A stretch of 52,359 nt of DNA from Oceanicaulis sp. HTCC2633 (GTDB lineage: Bacteria; Pseudomonadota; Alphaproteobacteria; Caulobacterales; Maricaulaceae): positions 1,204,832 through 1,257,190 of the forward strand of contig NZ_CH672428.1 in NCBI RefSeq assembly GCF_000152745.1, given 5' to 3'. The stretch's first letter is position 1. Each line of letters begins with the position of its first letter. A program made the position numbers and the translations under genes. The notes under the pieces were generated by a model. It was not told the DNA's origin. It worked only from the letters and a program-made list of their open reading frames with translations, and did not search any database. This document shows, piece by piece, positions 8,820-16,684 of the stretch.

Positions 8820-9245
8820 TTAAGCAGCGTTGGCGTCTTCTGACGCTTCAAGCGCAGCGCTCGCCATGAAGGCTGATCGTGTCGATCCTACACGCTCGGC
8901 AGCACGATCGATTATATCGAGAGCAAACTCGTCAATGGTAATATTGACCCGCTTGACTCTGCCTGAACGAGCGAGGGGACGGGCCTCAAGAATTACAAAG
9001 GCATCCTTGAGGTTTTCCTGAACATCAGGGTCACTTAGGACAGCATCAAAATCACGCGCGACAGGTATAGCCAACCCCTCTTCTCGCGAGACATCGATAT
9101 GCGATCGCAGGGCGCTCGCTGCATCCGCTTTGAGCTGGCCAAGAGTCTCGCCCGCTGCAACGCAGCCAGGGGCATCAGGAAAGAACGCGCTGAAGCCGGA
9201 TTCAGCTTCGTCCGTGTGTACGATCATGACAAATGGTTGGGACAT
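8820..9245 (-). CDS. HicB-family antitoxin
   Basis: The 141-aa protein has the HicB layout. An N-terminal partial RNase-H-like domain reads SGFSAFFPDAPGCVAAGETLGQLKADAASAL (a few residues elided from quotation elsewhere). A C-terminal ribbon-helix-helix DNA-binding region (VKRVNITIDEFALDIIDRAAER) follows. The start at 9245 has a GGAGAT sequence 4 bases upstream. HicB normally inhibits the mRNA-cleaving toxin HicA and represses the operon. The adjacent HicA remnant is broken, so only the antitoxin appears functional here. A perfect palindrome 14 bases upstream is its likely operator. Confidence 0.8.
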   Translation of the reverse strand: MSQPFVMIVHTDEAESGFSAFFPDAPGCVAAGETLGQLKADAASALRSHIDVSREEGLAIPVARDFDAVLSDPDVQENLKDAFVILEARPLARSGRVKRVNITIDEFALDIIDRAAERVGSTRSAFMASAALEASEDANAA

Positions 9246-9258
9246 TTCAATCTCCATC

Positions 9259-9279
9259 GATGTGTATAATATACACATC
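9259..9279. promoter_or_regulatory. Perfect 10-bp palindrome upstream of hicB, probable operator
   Basis: GATGTGTATA (9259-9268) and TATACACATC (9270-9279) form a perfect inverted repeat with a single-base centre, immediately upstream of the HicB start. Ribbon-helix-helix HicB proteins repress by binding palindromes near their own promoter. The AT-rich centre (TATAATATA) could also contain the -10 element, in which case binding would block RNA polymerase. Confidence 0.65.
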
Positions 9280-9316
9280 CAAAACAGGCGGTACAAGTGG
9301 TGCTATTCTGGTGGCC

Positions 9317-9448
9317 ATTTCCAACCAGCCTGCCGGTAGATGTTGCGCAAGGTTCACGGTTTGATGTCCTTGATTGGATGAGGGACCGCCACCAGAAACG
9401 CCACGCCCATTTTTTGAAATGATGATGGTCCCCTTTGACGGCGAAGCA
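9317..9448 (-). pseudogene. HicA toxin remnant
   Basis: On the minus strand this short stretch encodes HicA signature pieces in broken frames: KGDHHHFK, then after a frame change VPHPIKDIKP, an in-frame TGA, and TLRNIYRQAGW. These match the conserved His-containing core and the C-terminus of HicA mRNA interferases. The N-terminal part (GxSHxxxxHP region start) is missing, and the remnant runs into the end of the AbiEii-like gene at 9452. The toxin is therefore inactivated by truncation, a frameshift and a stop. Confidence 0.7.
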
Positions 9449-9451
9449 GTA

Positions 9452-10477
9452 TCAGCTCTGGTTTAACATCATACGGTTCGCCCGGTCGGCGATACCGGCG
9501 CAGCGCGCCATGAGCTCACTGAAAGGCTCTGCATTGGCGTGCAGCAAGCCGTCCTCAACCATGCGGCGATAATCCTCTTCCAGGATCGCTAAAGCTGCTT
9601 CAGTAGGCGCGAGTTGAAGTTTGCCGCTGATCGCTTCAACGTACTCAATGATGACGCCGTCAGAGGCCTTCTCTGAGAAGAACATGCTCTTATGCTCGGC
9701 GACTGCCTGAGCGACTGCCCGGTCCGCCAAAGCCGCCTCGACGATTCCGGCTTCGTCGAGTTTGACAACATCATGCCAGTGCCGCGCAAAACGCACGCCA
9801 CGCAGCCTGGCTTGCCGGCAAAAGACATGAATTGCGGTCGCTTTTTCCCAGAAAGTCCGCTCAGCGTGCATCACACGCGGTCGAGCTGTCGGGAAAGAAA
9901 CGCCGTCAACATGATCGTCTGCATCGCAAGTCACATTCCGCACGCTTGCCGGTTCGCCTGTGGAGCGTGCGCCGAACTCCAACATCACGCTGGGCGCAAC
10001 ATAGCCAGAACCGCTGGCTATCGCCTCATAGTCTATAAAGAGCCTGTCTCCCTCGTGACGTAGCGACACCGGCAAGTCCGAATGCGCCAAGGCGTTGGCC
10101 ATCAAAGGCCGCACGGTCTTGTCGATCCAGTCTGGCAAACGCTTACCAACCGCTTTTGACCAGCGACGCATCTCGCTTCTTGTCGACGGGATCGGTTCCC
10201 CTTGCGCCTCGACCAGATCAGGTGCGAGCGCGCGGATGTCATAGGTCAGATCCACGTCCTCGGAAAACCGTTGGATCACACCATACGCCTTGGAGAGTGA
10301 GGTGCCGCCCTTGAACACCAGATGCGCACCGAGATCTGACTGGAACATGGTCTTCAAAGTCCAGACCACCCAGACGTCTTTTTCCAACAGGTGTGCCGGG
10401 CGCCCTGAGCGGTCAGCCGCTACGCCCAAGGCATCGCGCCTGTCCTCGGGATTCAGGCTTAGAAAAGCTTCAGCCAT
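9452..10477 (-). CDS. AbiEii/AbiGii-type nucleotidyltransferase toxin
   Basis: This 341-aa protein belongs to the AbiEii (PF08843) nucleotidyltransferase family, the toxin part of type IV AbiE systems. The family hallmarks are visible in order: LEKDVWVVWTL near residue 32, HLVFKGGTSLSKAYG (GG(S/T) motif) near 53-67, and RFSEDVDL with the metal-binding Asp pair near 70-77. AbiEii-type enzymes such as MenT transfer nucleotides to tRNA and stop growth or abort phage infection. The gene follows its antitoxin with an 8-bp overlap, and both read from the same palindrome-controlled promoter. Length agrees with the family. Confidence 0.87.
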   Translation of the reverse strand: MAEAFLSLNPEDRRDALGVAADRSGRPAHLLEKDVWVVWTLKTMFQSDLGAHLVFKGGTSLSKAYGVIQRFSEDVDLTYDIRALAPDLVEAQGEPIPSTRSEMRRWSKAVGKRLPDWIDKTVRPLMANALAHSDLPVSLRHEGDRLFIDYEAIASGSGYVAPSVMLEFGARSTGEPASVRNVTCDADDHVDGVSFPTARPRVMHAERTFWEKATAIHVFCRQARLRGVRFARHWHDVVKLDEAGIVEAALADRAVAQAVAEHKSMFFSEKASDGVIIEYVEAISGKLQLAPTEAALAILEEDYRRMVEDGLLHANAEPFSELMARCAGIADRANRMMLNQS

Positions 10478-11063
10478 AGGCGGCCTGGGTCACAGTCTTC
10501 GCTAGCCAAGTGGGGTATTGCGAAGCCCCGGCGACCACCTCACCAAAGACCGATTGAGGCAATTTACGCTTCAGGGCCCCGACCGCACTCTTGGCCTTCT
10601 CTGGACCGAGCCAAGCCAACGCCCGCACCACTTCGCCCGCAGGCCGCCCCCCCATCGACAACTGCCAGTTCGGCGCATGCCGCAACTCAACGCTCTGTTG
10701 CCCAATCTTGAGCGTTCGGCTGCGGCCCGAGGTAAGATAAACTGGCCGCACAGAAACTTGTGTCGTCAGGCCAAGCTTGTTCGCCGCGGCCGCTCCCGCT
10801 GGCACAATGATCTCACCTCTTTGAGCAGCCACACCCTGGATCGCCTGCTCAATCGATGGCGACCGAGCTCCGAAACGACTTGCGACTGGGCGCAGATATA
10901 CCCCGCGGCCTGCGCGCATCAGCTGGCCACGCTCAACCAGACGCGACAATGCCTGATCCACCGCGGCGCGATTGCCGAGATGAAGCAAGCCCTTCGCAGC
11001 GATCGGCGCACCTTCTGACAAGCCTTCAGCGAAAGCGATGATCTGTTCGGTCAGCCGTTGCAT
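10470..11063 (-). CDS. AbiEi-like antitoxin (DUF6088-type)
   Basis: This 197-aa protein has an N-terminal winged-helix region (about residues 20-60: KGLLHLGNRAAVDQALSRLV, then RAGRGVYLRP) and a C-terminal AbiEi-like half (LTSGRSRTLKIGQQSVELRH and ALAWLGPEKA). DUF6088/AbiEi proteins repress the operon and neutralise the nucleotidyltransferase toxin. Its stop overlaps the toxin start by 8 bases, the usual antitoxin-first order. An operator-like palindrome lies just upstream. Confidence 0.83.
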   Translation of the reverse strand: MQRLTEQIIAFAEGLSEGAPIAAKGLLHLGNRAAVDQALSRLVERGQLMRAGRGVYLRPVASRFGARSPSIEQAIQGVAAQRGEIIVPAGAAAANKLGLTTQVSVRPVYLTSGRSRTLKIGQQSVELRHAPNWQLSMGGRPAGEVVRALAWLGPEKAKSAVGALKRKLPQSVFGEVVAGASQYPTWLAKTVTQAAYG

Positions 11064-11074
11064 TCGAGTTCTCC

Positions 11075-11102
11075 TGTCAGAAATATATGCGAATTTCTGA
11101 CA
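11075..11102. promoter_or_regulatory. Palindromic operator upstream of the AbiE-like operon
   Basis: TGTCAGAAAT (11075-11084) and ATTTCTGACA (11093-11102) form a perfect 10-bp inverted repeat with an 8-base spacer, ending 11 bases before the antitoxin start. AbiEi-type antitoxins are known to bind inverted repeats at their own promoter through the winged helix. This site fits that in position and symmetry. The gap from here to 11403 (300 bases) shows no gene. Confidence 0.68.
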
Positions 11103-11403
11103 CTTCTCAATGCGTGAAGTTTATCGTCGTGAACTAGCGATCAGTGCGAGCAAGTTTGCTTCTGGTTCGTAACGGCGGAATTGCCAGCGACTTCTGAGTA
11201 GACCCTTACAGGGGCAGAGCCACTCCCACCTCGGTTCGTTGTCCAGCCATGATTTCGATAGGATTGGAAGACTGCCTTCCGAAAAAATTATGATCAATTT
11301 ACAGTGCTGGATGATAGCAACCGCCCGGCTAGCACAAAATCGAGAATAACGGCGCTCTGGTGCCAAATGAAAACAGACTGAAGCACATGCGGAATCAACA
11401 AAC

Positions 11404-13226
11404 ATGTATCTGTCTAGAATTAAAGTAGAAAACTTCCGCAACTTCCGCGACCTTGATGTCGCGCTTGGCGGTAACATTGTCATTGTCGGTGAAAACCGCG
11501 TCGGAAAGAGCAATGTGCTCTTTGGGCTGCGCTTGATCTTCGACCCCTCACTGCCCGATAGCGCCGGCAGCTCGGTCTCGCCGACTTTTGGGATGGGCTG
11601 GAGGAGATAACCGCCGAGACGACCATCACCATCTCTGTGGAGATTAAGGATTTCGAGGAAGACCTCGATGTCCTGGCGGTACTGACCGACTACCGCCTCG
11701 ATGACGACCCGGAGACAGTTCGCCTTACCTATCAGTTGCGTGCTCAGCCTGGCCTCGATCACGCCCCCGCTAGTGACGACGATTTCTCATTCGTCTGCTT
11801 TGGCGGTGAGGATGAAGCTAAGCGCTTTGGCCACGATCTTCGGCGCCGCATCACGATGGACCTTTTGCCGGCGCTTCGGGACGCCGAGGGGGATCTTGCC
11901 GCTTGGCGCCGGTCGCCACTTCGTCCTCTCGTAGAGGATGCGTTCATCGGCATCGACAAGGAGGCGCTCAAAGAAATGGGAGACAAGATCGCGGAGGCAA
12001 GCGCAGCGGCGATTGAATTCAAAGAGGTGAAGGCGCTCGAAGCCAGCATCGCAGAGCTGTTTTTGGCAATGGCTGGATCGAAGCAGGATGTGCATCCATC
12101 ACTTGGATTCAGCGCGACTGACGCCACGCGGATCAATCGTCAGATCCGGCTGCTGATAGATGAGGGGCGGCGCGGCGTCGCCGACGCCAGCCTGGGTTCG
12201 GCAAATCTCATCTTTCTCACACTCAAACTACTCGATCTTCAGCGATTGATAGCTGCCAACAAACGCGACCAATCATTGCTAGCGATCGAGGAGCCAGAGG
12301 CGCACCTCCATCCACACCTCCAGCGCCTAGTCTATAAGCATCTGTTTGAGACGATCGTCGATGGCGAATACGGTGTCGATGACAATGATGATGGGGAGGT
12401 TGCCGGGCCGCTTTCGGTCATTTTGACCACCCACTCGCCTCATATTGCAAGCGTCGCACCGCTGGGGTCTCTCCTGCTTCTTCGGTCGCACTTGGACGAG
12501 GGAACGAGGGGATACTCGACCGCCGAAGCCGACTTCACCAAAGCCGACACCGAAGATCTTGAACGATATCTCGATGTCACCCGCGCGGAGATGGTCTTCG
12601 CGCGCGGCGTCATCCTCGTCGAAGGTGACGCGGAGCGGTTTCTGATCCCAGCTTTTGCCGAGAATATGGACATCTCGCTCGACGAGCATGGCGTTTCGGT
12701 GTGCTCGGTCTCCGGGACCAACTTCCTTCCCTATGTGAAGCTGCTCTGTGCTTTAGGTATCCCGTTCTCTGTCATCACCGACTATGATGAAGTCGACGAG
12801 AAACCTCGCGCCTACAATCGGGCGCTCAAGCTCGTTCGGATCATAGACGTGGCCGCTGGCGGTGACGACACCAACGCGGTGATCAAATCGATCAAGGACA
12901 AAGACACCTGGGGCAAGACATTCGCTGAGATTCGAAAGTTCGGCATTTTCGTGAATTGGAGCACGCTGGAAACTGAACTGTTCGAAGGCGGCTATGCCCA
13001 AGAGATGATAGAGACCCTCCACGAGCACAATTTTAGTGCTGAGCGTAAGGCGACCCTCAACGCGTGGAAAGCGAAGCCGAAGGATTTCGATGCTAACGAA
13101 CTGCTCAACATGATCGAGCAGATGGGCAAGGGCCGCTTCGCGCAAAGACTGGCGACGCGCGCAGCCGGAAAGCTCGTACCCGACTATATTGCGGATGCGA
13201 TCAATCATGTCATCGATCTCGTCTAA
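11404..13226 (+). pseudogene. OLD-family ATPase-nuclease (GajA-like), single frameshift
   Basis: Two frames make up one OLD-family protein of about 607 aa. The first (11404-11610) starts MYLSRIKVENFRNFRDLDVAL and holds Walker A (GENRVGKSN). The second, open to 13226, holds Walker B (LLAIEEPEAHLHP), the switch His (LTTHSPHIASV) and a C-terminal TOPRIM domain (VILVEGDAERF near 12620, then ITDYDEVD). Homology runs from one frame into the other near 11562-11570: a -1 change converts GSSVSPTFG into RQLGLADFWDG. One extra base would restore the gene. It is directly followed by a UvrD-like helicase overlapping its end, the class 2 OLD/Gabija arrangement. It is either a recent inactivation or a sequence error; no slippery heptamer is visible. 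Confidence 0.8.
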
Positions 13227-15003
13227 CCGGGCCCTCTATCTCAAGGCGGCCGAAGACCTGCATTCCAACGAGAAGCAGTGGCAGGCTTTTGAATCGACCG
13301 GGCACTGCGTGTTGCTTGCTGGGCCAGGCAGTGGCAAAACCAAGACGCTGACTGTCAAGCTCGCCCGAATGCTCAGCGAGGATGTGGACGAGCCACGCGG
13401 TATTGCTTGTATCACCTACAACAACGAATGTGCACGTGAGCTCGAAAGCCGCTTGGAAACGCTCGGCATCGCACCGGGCGGACGTGTCTTTATCGGAACC
13501 GTTCACTCATTTTCTCTCACACAAATTCTGCTTCCCTACGCCAAAGTGGCCGGGCTGGGCCTGCCCGATGAATTCACGGTGGCGACACGGCAGCAGAGTC
13601 GAGCCGCATTGGCCGCCGCTCATGCGAAAGTCATAAGTGGACCGGAGAACCCCCAGAACTGGGACATGCGGCTCGGCCGTCATCGGCGACGGTTCCTCAA
13701 TCGCGAGCTGCCGGAGTGGAGAACGCTCGATCCGCAGCTTACCGAACTCGTCGAGACGTATGAAGCCGAACTTCGCGCACGCCAGCTGATAGATTTTGAC
13801 GACATGCCGCTCCTCGCGGTGCGCGCCCTTGCCGCCAACAAGTGGCTTAGGACAGCGATGGTGGCGAAATATCCAATCCTAGCCGTCGACGAGTATCAGG
13901 ACTTGGGCCGTGCGTTGCACGGTATGGTCATGGGCCTCTGCTTCAGCGCGGGCATGAGATTGTTCGCAGTCGGCGACGTCGACCAGTCGATCTATGGCTT
14001 TACCGGCGCAACGCCAGAGTTGCTGCGACGTCTTTCCGCGCGCGATGACGTCGAGACGGTGCGACTAGGTCTCAACTATCGCTGCGGCTCGCGGATTGTC
14101 AGTGCGTCCGAATATGCGCTCGGAGAGAACCGAGGCTACAAGGCGCCCGACGGTGCCCACGAAGGAACGATCTATTTTCACCCCTGCACTGGGGGCTATG
14201 CCGGGTACGCACGATATCTTGTCGAGGAGCTGATCCCGGAGATCCGCGAGCGTCGGCCCGACACCAATCTCGGCGAGATCGCCGTGCTGTATTCTGCGGC
14301 GTTCCTCGGCGATGAAGTCGCGAATGCGGCTGCAGAATATGGCTATTCCGTCATACGGACCGATGGCAACGCACTGTATCCGCGCGGCAGCAGGTTGATG
14401 CGATGGCTGGAGCAATGCGCAATGTGGTGCTGCGGGGGCTGGCGATCAGGCATACCTCGGCTGTCTCGTGTAGTGAGCGAAGGGACCAGACTATTCCATG
14501 AAACCATAACAGATGAGGATCAGCGGCTCACCTTCCAACGCGACCTCACCGCAGCGTTATGGGATAGGCGGGATGAGACGCTCAGCCTCCACGATTGGCT
14601 GGCAGCTCTGAGCGAAGACATCATCCGTCCGCGGGTCGATCTCGCCCGATCACTCGCTGATGAATATGGCACACTAACCGACTTTCTCGTGCGTATCGGT
14701 CCAGCCGGCGATGTCGATGATTTTCCGTTAGGTGAGTTCGCCGGAATCGGGAGTGGCCTCGATCGTCTCAATCTTTCGACGCTACATAGCGCCAAGGGGC
14801 GCGAATTCGATGTGGTGATCATGTTCGGCACGGAGGAAGGCCGACTGCCGCGTAACAATGCCAGCCAGAACGACGTCCGTGAGGCCCGACGCCTCTTCTA
14901 TGTCGGCTTCACGCGTGCGCGATATGAGATCCATCTCATGTATGGGCAGCACAAACCGTCGCGCTTCGTGACAGAAATTCAGGAGCGCCTCGAAGGTGAA
15001 TGA
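13207..15003 (+). CDS. UvrD/PcrA-like helicase (GajB-like)
   Basis: This 598-aa superfamily 1A helicase is intact. Motif I is LLAGPGSGKTKTL (near residue 37), Ia ITYNNECAREL, II VDEYQDL, III GDVDQSIYGFTGA, V LSTLHSAKGREFD and VI RRLFYVGFTRAR. The start at 13207 overlaps the nuclease gene by 20 bases; the longer frame to 13189 has less support. Paired with an OLD nuclease it corresponds to GajB of Gabija anti-phage systems, where the helicase senses or activates DNA cleavage with GajA. The pairing and order support this. With GajA frameshifted, the system may be inactive. Confidence 0.85.
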   Translation: MSSISSNRALYLKAAEDLHSNEKQWQAFESTGHCVLLAGPGSGKTKTLTVKLARMLSEDVDEPRGIACITYNNECARELESRLETLGIAPGGRVFIGTVHSFSLTQILLPYAKVAGLGLPDEFTVATRQQSRAALAAAHAKVISGPENPQNWDMRLGRHRRRFLNRELPEWRTLDPQLTELVETYEAELRARQLIDFDDMPLLAVRALAANKWLRTAMVAKYPILAVDEYQDLGRALHGMVMGLCFSAGMRLFAVGDVDQSIYGFTGATPELLRRLSARDDVETVRLGLNYRCGSRIVSASEYALGENRGYKAPDGAHEGTIYFHPCTGGYAGYARYLVEELIPEIRERRPDTNLGEIAVLYSAAFLGDEVANAAAEYGYSVIRTDGNALYPRGSRLMRWLEQCAMWCCGGWRSGIPRLSRVVSEGTRLFHETITDEDQRLTFQRDLTAALWDRRDETLSLHDWLAALSEDIIRPRVDLARSLADEYGTLTDFLVRIGPAGDVDDFPLGEFAGIGSGLDRLNLSTLHSAKGREFDVVIMFGTEEGRLPRNNASQNDVREARRLFYVGFTRARYEIHLMYGQHKPSRFVTEIQERLEGE

Positions 15004-15381
15004 CTATTGCTAGGATACCTATGCCAAGTTGACGTTCGCTGGCAATCACCCAGCCGTGACTGACGAAACCATACAATCTGCACTCGCGCCATCACGACAG
15101 CCTAGATTGTCCGCCCTAGTCTCGAGCAAGACTTATAAAAAAGTTCTCCGCTCCCAGCAGCTCACGTTTCCCGCTGGGCTCCTGAGATCGCATAGGGTAT
15201 CAAAGTGTTAGATAGGCAAGCTTTATCAAACTTAACTCGGTTTGCAAACAGCGAATTTGGCCCTTCCTCTGGTAGTCGTCGCGCGATTGTTAAGGCAGCC
15301 TTGGGGCGAGTTTCTAGGATCGATTATTAGTATTGCGGACGTTATTAAGGTTGTGCACCTGACGATCTGGGAGGGGGAGCA
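15004..15381. other. Gene-free stretch between the two defence-like operons
   Basis: I see no gene in these 378 bases. They end in a very strong ribosome-binding sequence (GGGAGGGGGAGC, 15369-15380) that belongs to the 10-codon ORF beginning at 15382. The stretch is less GC-rich than the operons on either side. Confidence 0.5.
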
Positions 15382-15414
15382 ATGAGCAATCAAACGAAAG
15401 ACGTACCCTTATGA
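15382..15414 (+). CDS. 10-codon leader ORF coupled to the SbcD-like gene
   Basis: ATG at 15382 follows a strong Shine-Dalgarno (GGGAGGGGGAGC) and encodes MSNQTKDVPL before TGA at 15412-15414. The stop overlaps the ATG of the nuclease gene at 15411 (ATGA). The nuclease gene has only a weak ribosome site of its own, so ribosomes probably load at this short ORF and reinitiate. It may be a coupling leader and not a functional peptide. Confidence 0.45.
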   Translation: MSNQTKDVPL

Positions 15415-16682
15415 CGTCCTTCCGCTTTTTTCATGCCGCCGACATTCATCTGGATAGCCCGCTACGGGGCCTTGCAGGGCAGGAAGGTAACGCTGTCGCT
15501 CGGGTGCGGACCGCAACTCGCGAGGCGCTTGATATGCTGGTCGGACTGGCCATCGAGGAACAGGTCGATTTTCTTATTTTCGCCGGGGACCTGTATGACG
15601 GCGACTGGCGGGACTATAATACCGGGCTTTTCTTCGCCAAGCAGATGGGGCGGCTCAAAAAGAAAGGTATCCCGGTTTATCTGCTCCACGGCAATCACGA
15701 TGCTGAAAGCCAGATCACCCGGCGGCTCGAGCTGCCCGATAACGTACATGTCTTCGGCACACGCAAGCCGGAGACATTTGCACTCGACGAGCTGAAGGTC
15801 GCTCTTCACGGGCAGAGCTTTCGCCAGCGCGACATCACCGAAAACCTTGTCCCCGACTATCCGGCTCCCGTTTCCGGCGCTTTTAACATCGGTGTGTTAC
15901 ACACGGGCCTTGGCGGCATGGGCGGACATGAGAACTACGCCCCATGCGCCATGGAAGATTTGATCAACAAGGGCTACAACTATTGGGCTCTAGGGCACGT
16001 TCACAAAGCAAGCGTGCTGCACAAAAAGCCTCACGTCGTTTTCCCAGGCAACCTTCAGGGCCGCCATGCCCGCGAGACCGGCGCCAAGGGCGCAAGCCTC
16101 GTCACCGTAGAAGACGGTGACATCGTCGAGTTGACAACAGTCCCCTGTGATGTGGTGCGCTGGGCAGTGTTGCCCGTATCGTTGGCCGATGCGGAGCGCT
16201 TCGGCGACGTGATTGATCGCATTCATGATGCCGTAGAAGCAGCCGTGACTGAGGCTGACGGGCGGCTTCTGGCATGCCGTATTGTCCTTCAAGGGCGCAC
16301 CGCTGTTCACGAGCAGCTTATTGCTTCCGAGGTCCGGATGCTGGCCGAAGCCCGCGCCGGCGCACTTGGACTCGGCGACGAAGTCGCTTGGGTGGAGAAG
16401 GTGGTCATCAATACCCAGCCGGAGGTCGATGCCGAGACGCTGGCCGAGCGCGAAGACGCAATCGGTGAGCTTCAGCGCCTGTTGCAGGAAGCCACCGGGG
16501 ACGATGCCCTGCTGGCGCAGATCGAGGACGATATCAGCAAGCTGGTGCGCCAGCTGCCCCACGAGGTGCGCGGCGCCATCGACGACAGCGTGCTGAAGGC
16601 CGCAGTTGACGGCGATTATGCCATACTGATCGGCGAGGTTTCCCCCTATCTCTCCGCACGGCTCACGGCACAGGGGGATTGA
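15411..16682 (+). CDS. SbcD/YhaO-like metallophosphoesterase nuclease
   Basis: This 423-aa calcineurin-like phosphoesterase has the SbcD/Mre11 motifs in order: FFHAADIHLD (residues 6-15), FAGDLYDGDW (about 57-66), LLHGNHD (about 95-101) and YWALGHVHKAS (about 192-202). These residues bind two metal ions used for DNA exonuclease/endonuclease cleavage. The overall length and C-terminal region match the YhaO group more than classical SbcD. It overlaps the downstream SbcC-like ATPase gene, so the two products surely act as a complex on DNA ends. The position next to a Gabija-like pair suggests a role in defence or DNA-end processing. Confidence 0.85.
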   Translation: MTSFRFFHAADIHLDSPLRGLAGQEGNAVARVRTATREALDMLVGLAIEEQVDFLIFAGDLYDGDWRDYNTGLFFAKQMGRLKKKGIPVYLLHGNHDAESQITRRLELPDNVHVFGTRKPETFALDELKVALHGQSFRQRDITENLVPDYPAPVSGAFNIGVLHTGLGGMGGHENYAPCAMEDLINKGYNYWALGHVHKASVLHKKPHVVFPGNLQGRHARETGAKGASLVTVEDGDIVELTTVPCDVVRWAVLPVSLADAERFGDVIDRIHDAVEAAVTEADGRLLACRIVLQGRTAVHEQLIASEVRMLAEARAGALGLGDEVAWVEKVVINTQPEVDAETLAEREDAIGELQRLLQEATGDDALLAQIEDDISKLVRQLPHEVRGAIDDSVLKAAVDGDYAILIGEVSPYLSARLTAQGD

Positions 16683-16684
16683 GC

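Noticed and set aside
11121..11762. A 213-aa minus-strand frame at the start of the OLD nuclease
   Set aside because: It is antisense to the Walker A region and has no recognisable motif or ribosome site.
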